Below the pieces are notes generated by a model. It was not told the DNA's origin, did not search any database, and worked only from the letters and a program-made list of their open reading frames with translations. A program made the position numbers and the translations under genes. A stretch of 64,000 nt of DNA from Gemmatimonadota bacterium (GTDB taxonomy: Bacteria > Latescibacterota > UBA2968 > GCA-2709665): positions 1 to 64,000 of the forward strand of contig JAPPJY010000041.1 of NCBI GenBank assembly GCA_028874335.1. Direction: 5' to 3'. Positions 17,597 through 26,887 of this stretch are shown here, piece after piece. The stretch's first letter is position 1, and every line of letters begins with the position of its first letter.

Positions 17597-17749
17597 AAAA
17601 GTCCATCCGGGCTACGGCCGGCCCTTGCGGTCGAAATACTGCGTTGCGCTCCCTCGCCGAATCGAGGGATGGGACTCGGTTGCGCGCCTTGTCTTCGGCC
17701 ACAATGGCTCGGCCTCGCCTGCAGAGCGACTTTCTCAACGGACTGTAAG
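17583..17749 (+). repeat. 167-bp dispersed repeat, copy 1 (terminal inverted ends)
   Basis: Nearly identical to 38454-38621. The ends are inverted: CCGTTGAAAAAGTC at the left and GACTTTCTCAACGG at the right. It contains a hairpin around CCCTCGCCGAATCGAGGG. No transposase is encoded, so it is a non-autonomous MITE/REP-like element. It supplies the purE stop codon. Confidence 0.9.
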
Positions 17750-17786
17750 CGGCGGGATAGTCAGGATGGCTGGCGGCTTTGGATTC

Positions 17787-17819
17787 AAGGCGCATGCCGT
17801 GAGGTATGCGCCTTTTGTT
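17787..17819 (+). terminator. Intrinsic terminator after purE
   Basis: Stem AAGGCGCAT (17787-17795) with ATGCGCCTT (17806-17814), a 10-nt loop and a following TTGTTA tract. It is placed to end the pyrH-purD-purE direction before the convergent ligase gene. Confidence 0.7.
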
Positions 17820-17843
17820 ATTGGTGTCGATCGAGGGTTGGCG

Positions 17844-18971
17844 TCAGGCCGGGGGCGTGAGGCGTGAGGCGTCGGTGAGTTTCCGCACGACAGACCGGGC
17901 ATCGCCCGTTTTCTTCAGAATATCCACCTGCCGCTGCGCCCAGGTCGGGCTGGAAGCCAGGTCCAGAGTCCGTTCGAGGTAGGGTACACAATCCAGTTCC
18001 TGTGCGGTGGGTATCAGTTGATCGACGAGGCGTATCACGAGTTCACGCGCCGGTTTGAGTTCGTAGGTGTCGGAGTCGACCAATTCGGCGTCGAGTCCGT
18101 AGCGGGCCGCGCGCCACTTGTTCTGGCGAATGAGCATGGGGTGGCAGTCGTGTTGGTAGATACCGTGGTCGATGTGGTCGGACAGGTATTTGATGAGGGA
18201 CTGCATCATGGCCACAAGGCCCAGTGTGTCGTGGAAGCTGCCGGGAATATCGCAGATGCGGACCTCGACCGTGCCGAATCTGTTGTGGGGGCGAACGTCC
18301 CACCAGATTTCCCTTATGGTCTCGATGTAACCCGTTTCCACGAGGTGATTCACCAGCCAGACGTATTCACTCCAGTTTCGCATCAGCGGGGGCAGTCCGG
18401 CGGTGGGCAGTCCGTCCATAATCTTGGACCGCCACGAGCAGACACCCGTGTCGCGTCCTTCCCAGAACGGGCTGTTGCAGCTCAACGCCAGCAGGAGCGG
18501 CATGTATCGCAATATGAACTCGCAGATCATCACCGCCTTGTCGCCGCTGTCCACGCCCACGTGCACGTGCAGACCGAACGTAACCAGCTGACGGGCCGTG
18601 TCCTGCAGCAGGTCGACCAGGCCCGCGTAGCGTTTGTTGGGCGTGATTTCCTGTTCCTGCCACGTGGAAAACGGATGGGTTGCCGACCAGTAGAGCCGCA
18701 CGCCCTCCCGATCGGCGATGGCCTCCAGCGCGCACAGTTTCTTCCTGAGGTCCGCCTCGACTTCCTGCAGCGTCATGCAGACGTCTGAGTTGATTTCCAC
18801 GTAACACTGCATCAGCTCCGGCTTGATCGTTCCTTCCAGCTGAGGTGGAACGCGGTCCAGAAGCCTCTGGCTTGCGCTGCAGAGCGCCATCGTCCGACTG
18901 TCCACCAGCGCCAGTTCAATCTCCACGCCGACCGTGGGTTTATGGCTGGGGCTGAAATCCATCCGACTCAT
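17844..18971 (-). CDS. Carboxylate-amine ligase, glutamate-cysteine ligase type 2 (YbdK-like)
   Basis: A 375-residue protein of the GCS2/YbdK family, the expected length. Visible signatures are TVGVEIELALVD near the N-terminus, FGLHVHVGVDSGD in the middle, SCNSPFWEGRDTG, and RFGTVEVRICDIP. Members make gamma-glutamyl amide bonds (for example glutamate plus cysteine), although for YbdK itself the physiological substrate is debated. The start overlaps the stop of the M20 hydrolase by 4 bp, so the two are translated together. A ligase coupled with an amidohydrolase could form a synthesis/cleavage pair, which is inference. Confidence 0.9.
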   Translation of the reverse strand: MSRMDFSPSHKPTVGVEIELALVDSRTMALCSASQRLLDRVPPQLEGTIKPELMQCYVEINSDVCMTLQEVEADLRKKLCALEAIADREGVRLYWSATHPFSTWQEQEITPNKRYAGLVDLLQDTARQLVTFGLHVHVGVDSGDKAVMICEFILRYMPLLLALSCNSPFWEGRDTGVCSWRSKIMDGLPTAGLPPLMRNWSEYVWLVNHLVETGYIETIREIWWDVRPHNRFGTVEVRICDIPGSFHDTLGLVAMMQSLIKYLSDHIDHGIYQHDCHPMLIRQNKWRAARYGLDAELVDSDTYELKPARELVIRLVDQLIPTAQELDCVPYLERTLDLASSPTWAQRQVDILKKTGDARSVVRKLTDASRLTPPA

Positions 18972-20212
18972 CGACTCCCCTCTTTTCCGTGAGTTTTCGG
19001 TTCGGACCAGCGTACGACCGCCCGTGCCAGAATCTTCGCCCCAATGCCCAACGCGCGTTCGTCAACGTCGAAATCAGGCGTATGCAGGCCCGTCGACGTC
19101 GCTTCGGGAACCGAGCATCCAAGGCGAAACAGACTGCCGGGAACGCGTTTGAGATAATGAGCGAAGTCATCGCCCCCCATGCTGGGCTCTCCGATGTACT
19201 GGACCCGGTCGGCCCCGAGCAGATCGACCGCGCACTGCCGGACCAGATCGGTGAGGCCCGGATCGTTCATGACCGATGGCGGTCCCGATCTGAATGTGAT
19301 TTCGATTTCCGTTCCGGAGACCCGGGCGACACCCGCCGAAACCTCCCGCACGCGTTCCACGGCCCGGCGGCGCGCGCCTTCGTCGAGGCTGCGTACGGTG
19401 CCCTTCAGCACCGCGCGATCGGGAATTGCATTGTACCGCTTTCCGGCCGTTATGGAACCGACCGTCAGGACCACGGTATGCCCCGGATCCAGCGACCTTG
19501 GCACGGCCACGTATAGCGCATTGATCAACTGGGCCGCGGCGGCAATGGGGTCTCTGGATTCATAGGGCCGGGCAGCGTGACCGCCGCTGCCCCGGATGAG
19601 GACGCGCATCTCGTCGCAGTGCGCGGTCAGGACGCCCGATCGATGGCCGATGGTTCCGGCCGGCCTCGAGGGATCCACATGCAGCGCCAGCATCGCGCAA
19701 ACGCCCTCGAGCGCGCCGGCATCGATCATCTCGAGCGCGCCCTGGTTGGTTTCTTCGGCGGGTTGAAAAATAACCCGCCAGGAGACGGGCCAGGGCAGTA
19801 TTCCGGATTTCCCGGCGGCATCGAGCGCCAGAGCGGCTCCAAGCACCGCCGCTGCATGGGCATCGTGGCCGCAGGCGTGCATCACCCCGCGAACGCTGCT
19901 GCGATAGGCTACGGATTTGGCGTCCTGGATGGGCAGCGCGTCCAGGTCCGCCCTCATGGCGATTCCGGGGCCGGACCCGTTTCCGGCCGATTCGGCGATC
20001 ACCCCCCGGCCTGTCGGTCCGGTGCGGACATTGAAGCCGTCCGACGCCAGTTGTTCTTCCAGATACCGCGTGGTCTCCGTTTCCTCGCCGCTAACCTCGG
20101 GATGGGTATGGAGATGCCGTCTGGTCTCCACCATTCGGTCCTGGTACGCATCGACGGTCCGGTCGAGCTGCAGGGGCCAATCACTTTGAATTGACGTTGA
20201 CATCGTGTTCAT
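18968..20212 (-). CDS. M20D-family amidohydrolase/peptidase
   Basis: A 414-residue metal-dependent amidohydrolase related to hippurate hydrolases, IAA-amino acid hydrolases and N-acetyl-diaminopimelate deacetylases. It shows RRHLHTHPEVSGEE, MRADLDALPIQD, the metal ligands in HACGHDAHAAAVLGAA, FQPAEE and GGDDFAHYL, with a dimerisation lid domain inside. It follows the lysine-pathway genes in the same direction, so an acyl-diaminopimelate deacetylase role is possible. However, a 232-bp gap with a repeat fragment separates it from the transaldolase-like gene, and the substrate cannot be read from sequence. The ATGs at 20212 and 20203 are both possible starts. Confidence 0.9.
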   Translation of the reverse strand: MNTMSTSIQSDWPLQLDRTVDAYQDRMVETRRHLHTHPEVSGEETETTRYLEEQLASDGFNVRTGPTGRGVIAESAGNGSGPGIAMRADLDALPIQDAKSVAYRSSVRGVMHACGHDAHAAAVLGAALALDAAGKSGILPWPVSWRVIFQPAEETNQGALEMIDAGALEGVCAMLALHVDPSRPAGTIGHRSGVLTAHCDEMRVLIRGSGGHAARPYESRDPIAAAAQLINALYVAVPRSLDPGHTVVLTVGSITAGKRYNAIPDRAVLKGTVRSLDEGARRRAVERVREVSAGVARVSGTEIEITFRSGPPSVMNDPGLTDLVRQCAVDLLGADRVQYIGEPSMGGDDFAHYLKRVPGSLFRLGCSVPEATSTGLHTPDFDVDERALGIGAKILARAVVRWSEPKTHGKEGSR

Positions 20213-20404
20213 ACGGAAAGCGTGCGCTCGATGTGGTTCGTATCGATGTGACCCTGTATTGAAAGAAACGCACCTGAACGGGATGATTCACCATACTGCG
20301 AATCGGTCGGTTCGGTGCGTCTGTCTTTCGAACGGATTGACGGGAATCACCTGATCGCGCGCTGACGGGTCGGTGGAACCATCCCCTCTACCCGCATTCA
20401 GGCT

Positions 20405-20450
20405 CTTTGTGGCCAATCTTACTGTAGTCTTTTTCGAATTGAGGTTAACC
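20405..20450 (+). repeat. Dispersed repeat R3, fragment
   Basis: TTTGTGG...AATCTTACTGTAGTCTTTTTCGAATTG with GGTTAAC matches the minus strand of 60945-60985. It overlaps the 3' end of the transaldolase-like gene. Confidence 0.5.
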
Positions 20451-22385
20451 CGAGACCTCTTTGGCGATGGCGATGCACCTGGCGGCGAAGGTGTCGTAAG
20501 CGGCGCGGAACTCGGCGCTGGTTTTCTGCACGGAGCCGAAATCGGGCCAGTCGCCGGGTTCCAGGCCCCGGGTCTGCCAGCCGGTCACGTCAATGCCAAC
20601 GACGTTCACGAGGTAGTCTTTGAGTGAGGGCGTGAGGTCGTAGCCGCGGCAGAAGTCCGGAAGTTCGCGCAGGCGCTGGTCCACGCCCGGTTCGTATGTA
20701 TCCAGCACCGCGTCCCTGAAGTCTTCGAGGTCGAACCCGTCCACTTCGGACGCCATTTGAACGGCTCTAGCGTGATTCGGAAACTCCGTATTGCACATAT
20801 TGGACGCGCCCAGCGTGTGGAAGGAGTCTTCGGGAATACGCTTGGAGGCCGGAAGTACGTCCATGGAATCCACGATCCACCGCGCCTGGTCGTCCGTGAC
20901 GCCGTACGTCTTTCGAAGATGGTCGACCCACTTCGGGCGGTTCTCCGGACTGAAGAAGACCCGGTAGACACGCCGCGCCACCAGCGTGCCGGCCTTTTTC
21001 AGGTCTTCTTCCAGATGCCGGATGGCGTCGGCGGACTGGCCTGCAGATTCGGCGGCTTCAAGGACGATGGGATGGTCGAGAGATTTGAGGTTTGCGTAAG
21101 CGCAGACTGCCTGTGCCCTGTCGGCCAGAGACCCGTCGGGCGAATCTTCCGTACCCAGATCGGCGGCCAGGGCGCCAAGGAGTTCGTTTGCCCTGCCTTC
21201 ACCGGTCCTTGCCGCGGCGGCGAGAAAGATCTTCTCGGCTTCGACCTCCCGCAGGTGGCTCACGAACCGGCCGCCCATGTTGGTTTCGTAGGTACGCACC
21301 ACCTGTTCTCCCGCCTTCGCGGCGCGGGCCTTGCCCTCGAACGCGTCCAGTATCAACTGGACTTCCTGGGCAACGGTGTAGACCACGGTGTTATTGGAGC
21401 CGATCGCATTGCCGTTGAGCGTCGTGGTGATCTTGCGCGCGGCCTCGTGGCTGGCGGCGACTTTGAAGACGATGTTGGGTCTGACCCGTCCGGAACGGTC
21501 GCCCAGACCCAGAAGACGGTCGTATCCCTCAAGGAAATCGGCGGCCAGCCGGTAGGCGTTTCGCGCGTCTTCGATACTCTCATCGGCCCGGTCCGCGATG
21601 TTGGGATTGAGCTGGAAGCTGACCATGTAGTCCTTGAGGTCCGTATGCACGGCGAGCGGCCGGAAGATGGACAGGTTGGGCCAGAGGGCGATGAGGGTGG
21701 CCGCCATGGCGATCTCATCGGCGTGCGCCTCCGGGTCTCGCTTCCATTCGTCGTGGTGTTCGATTTCGCTTTTCAGCTGTTCGGCGAGCGAACCGTCTTC
21801 GTCGAAGGCCTTGGCCGCCAGCACGGGGTTCGTTGACACCTGGCAGAAACCATAGTGGCGCAGGTATTCGAGGCCTCGCGCAAAGTCATTGCCGAACTTG
21901 CAGTAGTTGTCGCCGACCATCCTCCAGTAGACGCCGCCGCGCATCTGTTGATTGAGCAGCGTCAGAAACGAACGGCCCGGGCTTGCATTATTCAGCTCCG
22001 CCTCGATGCGTTCGGCCAACAGGCCCGACAGGCTGTCGCTCAGGTTGACGGAATTCATATCGGCCAGGAATTCAGTCACCACGTCCGCCATAACGGCCCC
22101 TTCGAGATCGTCGATTACGGCCAGTACCTGATCGAGCGCACGGTCCGACTCATCCGTGCCGTAACCCACGATTTCCGCGTCCCGCCCCACGAAGTTCATG
22201 CCGAGCCGGATCAGCGTGCGGCACACCTCGTCGGCAGGATAATCGTCGTTCTGCAAAACCGACAGGAGTTCTTCCACGCGGGCGGCCAGAGCGCCCGGCT
22301 CCGGATCGATGAGTACCTGGTCCGCCGCGGCGAGGGACTGTCCGTTTCCGATCGCTTCCGCGACGGCGGAGATGTCGATTGCCAT
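20445..22385 (-). CDS. Transaldolase-family protein, extended
   Basis: A 646-residue protein, about twice the length of classical transaldolases. GGGAGG seven bases before the ATG at 22385 sets the start. The segment FARGLEYLRHYGFCQVSTNPVLAAKAF (here split; key part VSTNPVLAAKAF, about residue 185) matches the TTNPSL region of transaldolases, and VFKVAASHEAA carries the lysine expected to form the Schiff base. The C-terminal third contains an extra helical region ending with the DTFAARC segment. Transaldolases interconvert sugar phosphates in the pentose phosphate pathway. It lies 40 bp downstream of dapB and so may belong to the dapA operon, supplying or balancing sugar phosphates. The exact reaction is inferred. 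Confidence 0.75.
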   Translation of the reverse strand: MAIDISAVAEAIGNGQSLAAADQVLIDPEPGALAARVEELLSVLQNDDYPADEVCRTLIRLGMNFVGRDAEIVGYGTDESDRALDQVLAVIDDLEGAVMADVVTEFLADMNSVNLSDSLSGLLAERIEAELNNASPGRSFLTLLNQQMRGGVYWRMVGDNYCKFGNDFARGLEYLRHYGFCQVSTNPVLAAKAFDEDGSLAEQLKSEIEHHDEWKRDPEAHADEIAMAATLIALWPNLSIFRPLAVHTDLKDYMVSFQLNPNIADRADESIEDARNAYRLAADFLEGYDRLLGLGDRSGRVRPNIVFKVAASHEAARKITTTLNGNAIGSNNTVVYTVAQEVQLILDAFEGKARAAKAGEQVVRTYETNMGGRFVSHLREVEAEKIFLAAAARTGEGRANELLGALAADLGTEDSPDGSLADRAQAVCAYANLKSLDHPIVLEAAESAGQSADAIRHLEEDLKKAGTLVARRVYRVFFSPENRPKWVDHLRKTYGVTDDQARWIVDSMDVLPASKRIPEDSFHTLGASNMCNTEFPNHARAVQMASEVDGFDLEDFRDAVLDTYEPGVDQRLRELPDFCRGYDLTPSLKDYLVNVVGIDVTGWQTRGLEPGDWPDFGSVQKTSAEFRAAYDTFAARCIAIAKEVSG

Positions 22386-22425
22386 TCTGGGGCCTCCCTT
22401 CACATCGTACCGGACCGGATGGGAA

Positions 22426-23232
22426 TCATTCGATGCCCAGCACGTCTCTCATGCTGAACATCCCCGGAGGTGCGTCTACGACATATCGGATCGCCCGAAT
22501 AACCCCCACGGCGTAAGAGTCCCGGCTCTGGGCGCGGTGTACCAGCTGAAAGACTTCCCCGGTGCCGCCGAAGATGACGGTATGCTCCCCGGCCAGGTCT
22601 CCGGCGCGGATCGCGTGGATGCCGATTTCTTCCCCGGTGCGCGCGCCGACCTCCCCATGGCGTCCGTAAAGGGCGACGTCGTCGAGGTTTCGGCCCAGGC
22701 CCTTCGCCGCGGCATTCGCCAGGGCGAGGGCGGTGCCGCTGGGGGCGTCGGTCTTGAAGTGGTGGTGTGCTTCGACGATTTCCACGTCGTACCCGCTGCC
22801 CATCATCCGTGCGGCGTCTTCCACCAGTCTGGTCAGTACGGTCACGCCAATGCTGAAGCTTGGGGCAAAGACGCAGGCGACGTCCTTGACGGCCGTTTCG
22901 AATTCGGCGAGTTGACGTGTCGACATGCCCGTGGTGCCCACAACCATCGGCCTGCCCGCTTTCCCCGCGATACGGGCGGCGTCCAGCGTACCGTCCGGGG
23001 GCGCCGTGAAGGCGACGACCACGTCCGCGCTTTCGATAACGGATTCCAGGCTGTCGACGACGTGGCGCCCGGTACGCGCCGTTCCCAGGAGTTCGCCGAT
23101 GTCCCGCCCGACGGCCGGGTTGCCGGGAGCTTCCACGCCGCCGGCGATATTCAGATCGCCGCTTTCCATAGCGAGGTGCGCGATGCGTCTGCAAATGCGG
23201 CCCGCGATGCCGCAGATAACCAGGTTTGTCAT
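22426..23232 (-). CDS. dapB: 4-hydroxy-tetrahydrodipicolinate reductase
   Basis: A 268-residue lysine/diaminopimelate pathway enzyme that reduces hydroxy-tetrahydrodipicolinate with NAD(P)H. GGAG eight bases before the ATG at 23232 sets the start; the longer frame to 23328 adds nothing family-like. Signatures are the Rossmann GIAGRICR motif, VAFTAPPDGTL, GTTGMS and the catalytic EAHHHFKTDAPSGTA (about residues 155-170). A 258-bp spacer with a dispersed repeat separates it from pckG upstream. It acts directly after DapA, encoded two genes upstream. Confidence 0.95.
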   Translation of the reverse strand: MTNLVICGIAGRICRRIAHLAMESGDLNIAGGVEAPGNPAVGRDIGELLGTARTGRHVVDSLESVIESADVVVAFTAPPDGTLDAARIAGKAGRPMVVGTTGMSTRQLAEFETAVKDVACVFAPSFSIGVTVLTRLVEDAARMMGSGYDVEIVEAHHHFKTDAPSGTALALANAAAKGLGRNLDDVALYGRHGEVGARTGEEIGIHAIRAGDLAGEHTVIFGGTGEVFQLVHRAQSRDSYAVGVIRAIRYVVDAPPGMFSMRDVLGIE

Positions 23233-23384
23233 GGGGATTCTCCGCCGGCGTCCCGTCCGGGAAACAGCTTCTAAACTTGATTCGCAATCATCCCGGGACC
23301 TGAATGGCGAATATATACAGAAGAACAAAGGCGAATTGACGTGAAAGATCCCGGATATTTGGGGTCCCTGGACGAGAAGGTAAA

Positions 23385-23480
23385 TTTCATCCTTATGAAC
23401 GACCTCAATACCCGGTTTGGCACTGTAACCTTCTGTGCCTCTTGTGCTTTTTGTGATAAATTGACGTTTGTCTCTTTTTA
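23385..23480 (-). repeat. Dispersed repeat R3, inverted partial copy
   Basis: ATCCTTATGAACGACCTC, GTTTGGCAC, TTGTGCTTTTTGTG and nearby stretches match the reverse complement of 60960-61045. It fills most of the pckG-dapB spacer. Confidence 0.65.
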
Positions 23481-23490
23481 CGGATTGGGG

Positions 23491-25284
23491 CTATGCGCTC
23501 AGCCGTTCCTCGAGCGCGTTGAGTTCGGTCAGCAGTTTCGCGGGCAGCCGATCGCCAAACCCCGCGTAGAAGTCGCGGATGTCGGGCAGTTCGGCGCGCC
23601 AGGCGTCCGGGTCCACGGAAAGCAGCGCTTCAACGTCGGCTTCCGGTATGTCCAGGCCGTCCAGGTCGAGGGCATCCGTGGTGGGCACATAGCCGATCGG
23701 GGTTTCAATTGCGTCGGCGGCGCCGTCTATCCGTTCGCAGATCCACTTGAGCACGCGGCTGTTCTCACCGAATCCGGGCCAGAGCCAGTTCCCCTCGGCG
23801 TCTTTGCGAAACCAGTTCACATAGAAGATCCTGGGCGCGTTATCGCCCAGCGTGGCGCCGATCCTGAACCAGTGACTGAAATAGTCGCCCATATTATACC
23901 CGCAGAAGGGAAGCATCGCAAAGGGATCTCTCCGCAGCTTGCCCACGGCGCCGGCGGCCGCGGCCGTGGTTTCGGAAGCCATGATGGAGCCAAGGAATAC
24001 GCCGTGCGTCCAGTTCAGCGCTTCGAATACCAGAGGAACGACCGTTGAGCGCCGACCCCCGAAGATGAAACCGGACATGGGCACCCCGTCCGGATTCTCC
24101 CATTCCGGATCGATGACGGGGCACTGCGCGGCGGGGGCGGTGTACCTCGCGTTTGGATTGGAAGCATTGTCTTCCGACGACGGCGTCCATTCACGCCCGA
24201 GCCAGTCTTCCAGCCGGGCGGGCGGGTCGTCCGTCATCTCTTCCCACCAGACGTCGCCGTCGGGGGTGAGGGCCGTGTTGGTGAAGAGGCTGTTTTCTTC
24301 GAGCGCCGCCATGGCGTGACCGTTGGATTTGAGGCTGGTGCCCGGCGCCACGCCGAAGAATCCGGCCTCCGGGTTGATCGCCCGGAGCGTGCCGTCCGGA
24401 CCCTGGCGCATCCATGCGATATCGTCGCCGACGCAGTTGGCCTTCCAGCCCGGGACCGTGGGCTGCAGCATGGCCAGGTTCGTCTTTCCGCACGCGGAAG
24501 GAAAGGCGGCGCCGACGTAATGCTTCCTTTTCTCGGGAGACGTGAGACCCAGGATGAGCATATGCTCGGCCATCCATCCTTCGTCGCGCGCCATTGTCGA
24601 CGCGATGCGAAGGGCGAAACACTTCTTGCCAAGCAGCGCATTGCCGCCGTAGCCTGAGCCGTAGGACCAGATGGAGGGCTCGTCGGGAAAGTGGACGATG
24701 TATTTCTGATCCGCGTCGCACGGCCACGAGACGTCGGACTGCCCCCGCTCGAGCGGAGCGCCCACGGAATGCATGCATGGCAGGAAGTCGCCGTCGCCGA
24801 GGGCGTCCAGCACCTGATCGCCCGTTCGGGTCATGATGTGCATGCTGCAGACGACGTAAGGCGAGTCTGAGATTTCCACGCCGATTTTGGATGTTGGCGA
24901 ACCGATGGGGCCCATGGAAAACGGGATGACGTACATCGTCCGCCCGCGCATGGAACCGGCGAACAGCCCCTTCAACGTGCGCTTCATCTCAACCGGCTCC
25001 CGCCAGTTGTTGGTGGGTCCCACGTCCGCTTCGTCGGGTGTACAGATGTAGGTACGGTCTTCCACACGGGCGACGTCGCCCGCGTCCGAGCGGGCGAGAA
25101 AGCTGTTGGGGCGGAGGTCCGGATTCAGCCGGATGAATGTCCCCGCCCGGCACAACAGGTCGGCAAGCCGGTCATACTCTTCACTTGATCCGTTGCACCA
25201 GCAGATGTCTTTCGGTTGACAGAGTTCCGCTGCTTCGTCGACCCAGTCAAGCAGTTTACGGTTTGTGGTTCTTGCGTTTCTCAT
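23491..25284 (-). CDS. pckG: Phosphoenolpyruvate carboxykinase (GTP)
   Basis: A 597-residue GTP-dependent PEPCK, which converts oxaloacetate to phosphoenolpyruvate. AAGGAG six bases before the ATG at 25284 sets the start. Diagnostic segments are [18 protein letters not shown], the substrate-binding [14 protein letters not shown], the kinase loop FPSACGKTN (about residues 259-267), CVGDDIAWM and [13 protein letters not shown]. It lies 25 bp after dapA in the same direction, so it is probably transcribed from the lysine-riboswitch-controlled promoter. That is an unusual pairing of gluconeogenesis with lysine synthesis, sharing the oxaloacetate/aspartate branch point. Confidence 0.96.
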   Translation of the reverse strand: MRNARTTNRKLLDWVDEAAELCQPKDICWCNGSSEEYDRLADLLCRAGTFIRLNPDLRPNSFLARSDAGDVARVEDRTYICTPDEADVGPTNNWREPVEMKRTLKGLFAGSMRGRTMYVIPFSMGPIGSPTSKIGVEISDSPYVVCSMHIMTRTGDQVLDALGDGDFLPCMHSVGAPLERGQSDVSWPCDADQKYIVHFPDEPSIWSYGSGYGGNALLGKKCFALRIASTMARDEGWMAEHMLILGLTSPEKRKHYVGAAFPSACGKTNLAMLQPTVPGWKANCVGDDIAWMRQGPDGTLRAINPEAGFFGVAPGTSLKSNGHAMAALEENSLFTNTALTPDGDVWWEEMTDDPPARLEDWLGREWTPSSEDNASNPNARYTAPAAQCPVIDPEWENPDGVPMSGFIFGGRRSTVVPLVFEALNWTHGVFLGSIMASETTAAAAGAVGKLRRDPFAMLPFCGYNMGDYFSHWFRIGATLGDNAPRIFYVNWFRKDAEGNWLWPGFGENSRVLKWICERIDGAADAIETPIGYVPTTDALDLDGLDIPEADVEALLSVDPDAWRAELPDIRDFYAGFGDRLPAKLLTELNALEERLSA

Positions 25285-25309
25285 TCGACTCCTTCCAGGG
25301 TTCATAAGG

Positions 25310-26347
25310 TCAGTCCACGTACGCCAGGTCTTCCAGAACCGAGGCGTCCGCGACACGGCTTGATATGTCCACGTTGAAGAATTGTTCGATGGGTGCGAAC
25401 AGTTCCGGATTGTTGTGCTGAACGGTTCGTGCGATTTCAAGTACCTGTTTCAACCCTGCCTGATTCATTCGACCCAGCGGTCGCCGGCACGGACCGGCCG
25501 GCATGCCGAGCATATTCATCAACGTCTTTATTGGCACCGGGTTACGGGCTTTGACCTGTGTCGTCCCAAAGGGCGTCTCTTCGTCGGAGAGTACGGTGAC
25601 CATTCCGAAAAGGGGGTTGAGCGCATCCGCCAGCCGATCCGCTTCCGGCATATCGCCTTCGAGAATCGCCTGCGTAAACCGCTGTATGGGACCGGGGACC
25701 ACATTGGACATGACGGAAATGACGCCCGTTGCGCCGATGCGGACGTCGGTCATCATCGCGTAGGTGACGTCGTCGTCTCCCGACAGTATGTAGAAATCGT
25801 CGCCGCAGACTTCACGCGTCCGGGCCATGTTTTCCAGGTCGCCCGTGGCTTCCTTGACGGTGTTGACGTTGCCGTAATCGCGGTGCAGGATGGCCAGGTC
25901 TTCCGGGAGCAGTTTCGTTCCCGAACGGCCGGGAATGACGTAGGAAACCATCTGGATTTCCGGGAAGGCTTCGGCGACGGGCGCGACGTATTCCCGGCGG
26001 ATTTCGAGCGAACTGGGGCCGTTGTAATATGGATCTACCAGCAGCGCGGTATCGGCGCCGGCATGCGCGGCGTGTTCCGTTGCGCGCAGGGTCTCTTCGG
26101 TGGAATTACCGCCGGTGCCGGCGATTGCCCGGCATTCCCCTCCGGCCAGCGAGCAGACCCGTTCGGTGACGCTGTTGTGTTCCCCGCCGTTGAGGGTTGG
26201 GCTCTCGCCGGTGGTGCCCACTGCGAGTACACCGCTAACTCCTTGTGAAACCTGAAATTGGACGAGTTTCTCCAGTCCTGGTTCGTCCACGCCCTTGTTG
26301 GGATCGAGGGGTGTGACGAGGGCCGTGTAACATCCGCTGAATAACAT
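25310..26347 (-). CDS. dapA: 4-hydroxy-tetrahydrodipicolinate synthase
   Basis: A 345-residue class I aldolase that condenses pyruvate with aspartate semialdehyde. The ATG at 26347 has GGAGGTGA just upstream. Signatures: [34 protein letters not shown] (the tyrosine that relays protons is kept), TVKEATGD with the Schiff-base lysine, and SGDDD. It is somewhat longer than the usual 290-300 residues because of a C-terminal tail. The transcript has a roughly 300-nt leader with a lysine riboswitch, matching feedback control of the committed step of lysine and diaminopimelate synthesis. Confidence 0.94.
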   Translation of the reverse strand: MLFSGCYTALVTPLDPNKGVDEPGLEKLVQFQVSQGVSGVLAVGTTGESPTLNGGEHNSVTERVCSLAGGECRAIAGTGGNSTEETLRATEHAAHAGADTALLVDPYYNGPSSLEIRREYVAPVAEAFPEIQMVSYVIPGRSGTKLLPEDLAILHRDYGNVNTVKEATGDLENMARTREVCGDDFYILSGDDDVTYAMMTDVRIGATGVISVMSNVVPGPIQRFTQAILEGDMPEADRLADALNPLFGMVTVLSDEETPFGTTQVKARNPVPIKTLMNMLGMPAGPCRRPLGRMNQAGLKQVLEIARTVQHNNPELFAPIEQFFNVDISSRVADASVLEDLAYVD

Positions 26348-26401
26348 GGGTTCACCTCCGGGATGGGATTGGGGGAACCGGGTTGCCCATGAGAGCACAT
26401 C

Positions 26402-26450
26402 AAAAAAAACAGCCGGTTCCCGATGGGGATGGAGGCAAGGCCGGCCGTGC
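26402..26450 (-). terminator. Riboswitch-associated intrinsic terminator
   Basis: On the transcript strand, GGCCGG (26441-26446) can pair with CCGGCT ahead of eight consecutive U residues (26402-26409). It lies between the riboswitch core and the dapA ribosome site, the expected place for the lysine-dependent off-switch. Confidence 0.7.
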
Positions 26451-26464
26451 AAGTTCCAGCATGG

Positions 26465-26648
26465 ATGGCGCAAGAGAGCACTCCACGGAGGATTCCGTGA
26501 CAGTCCAGCGGATCTTATCCGATTGGACCAGCCCCTGTCTGCGGCGAAACAGATTCGGGACTTCGGCAGGTTCACCCTTTCACCGATGAGCCGATTACGC
26601 CTCGCATTCACCGGGTACTGTTGAAAACCTGCGCCTCTACCCTTGCCT
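26465..26648 (-). promoter_or_regulatory. Lysine riboswitch (L-box) upstream of dapA
   Basis: Read on the minus strand the leader shows the L-box hallmarks in order. GGTAGAGGCGC opens it (26631-26641), followed by AGTACCCGGTG. Then come CGGTGAAAGGGTGAACC with TGCCGAAG, GGGCTGG, and near the 3' end ACTGTCACGG...CCGTGGAGTGCTCT (26475-26505), matching the CUGUCAC...GUGGAG-GCU pair that closes the aptamer. A terminator and dapA follow. This is pattern recognition from known L-box consensus; a covariance search was not run. Confidence 0.82.
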
Positions 26649-26660
26649 TTCGAAAGGAAC

Positions 26661-26689
26661 AAATTAGACAATGGGCGGGTCCGTGTCAA
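26661..26689 (-). promoter_or_regulatory. Sigma70-like promoter for dapA operon
   Basis: On the minus strand TTGACA (26684-26689) and TAATTT (26661-26666) are spaced by 17 bp. The predicted start lies a few bases before the riboswitch. Confidence 0.75.
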
Positions 26690-26887
26690 GTGGAAAGATG
26701 GAACGCGGGGCCATATATCGGTCGCCCGCGCGGGTCAGGTACGTGAACAGGTTCGGGAATGTCAATTTGTCGCCATGTTTTGCTTTGGATAATACGTTCC
26801 GTATCCTATATTCCGTCGTCCGAAGTTCGTCAAACTTCCGCGCGGCATCGGGCTTCCCGCCCGGCATTGGCCTATGGAAGGGGGATT

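Noticed and set aside
20757..21836. Long open frames antisense to real genes (for example 20757-21836, 45522-47012, 34480-35763, 18018-18788, 29563-30531)
   Set aside because: They are shadows created by high GC: no family motif or ribosome site, composition mirrors the opposite strand, and each overlaps a well supported gene.
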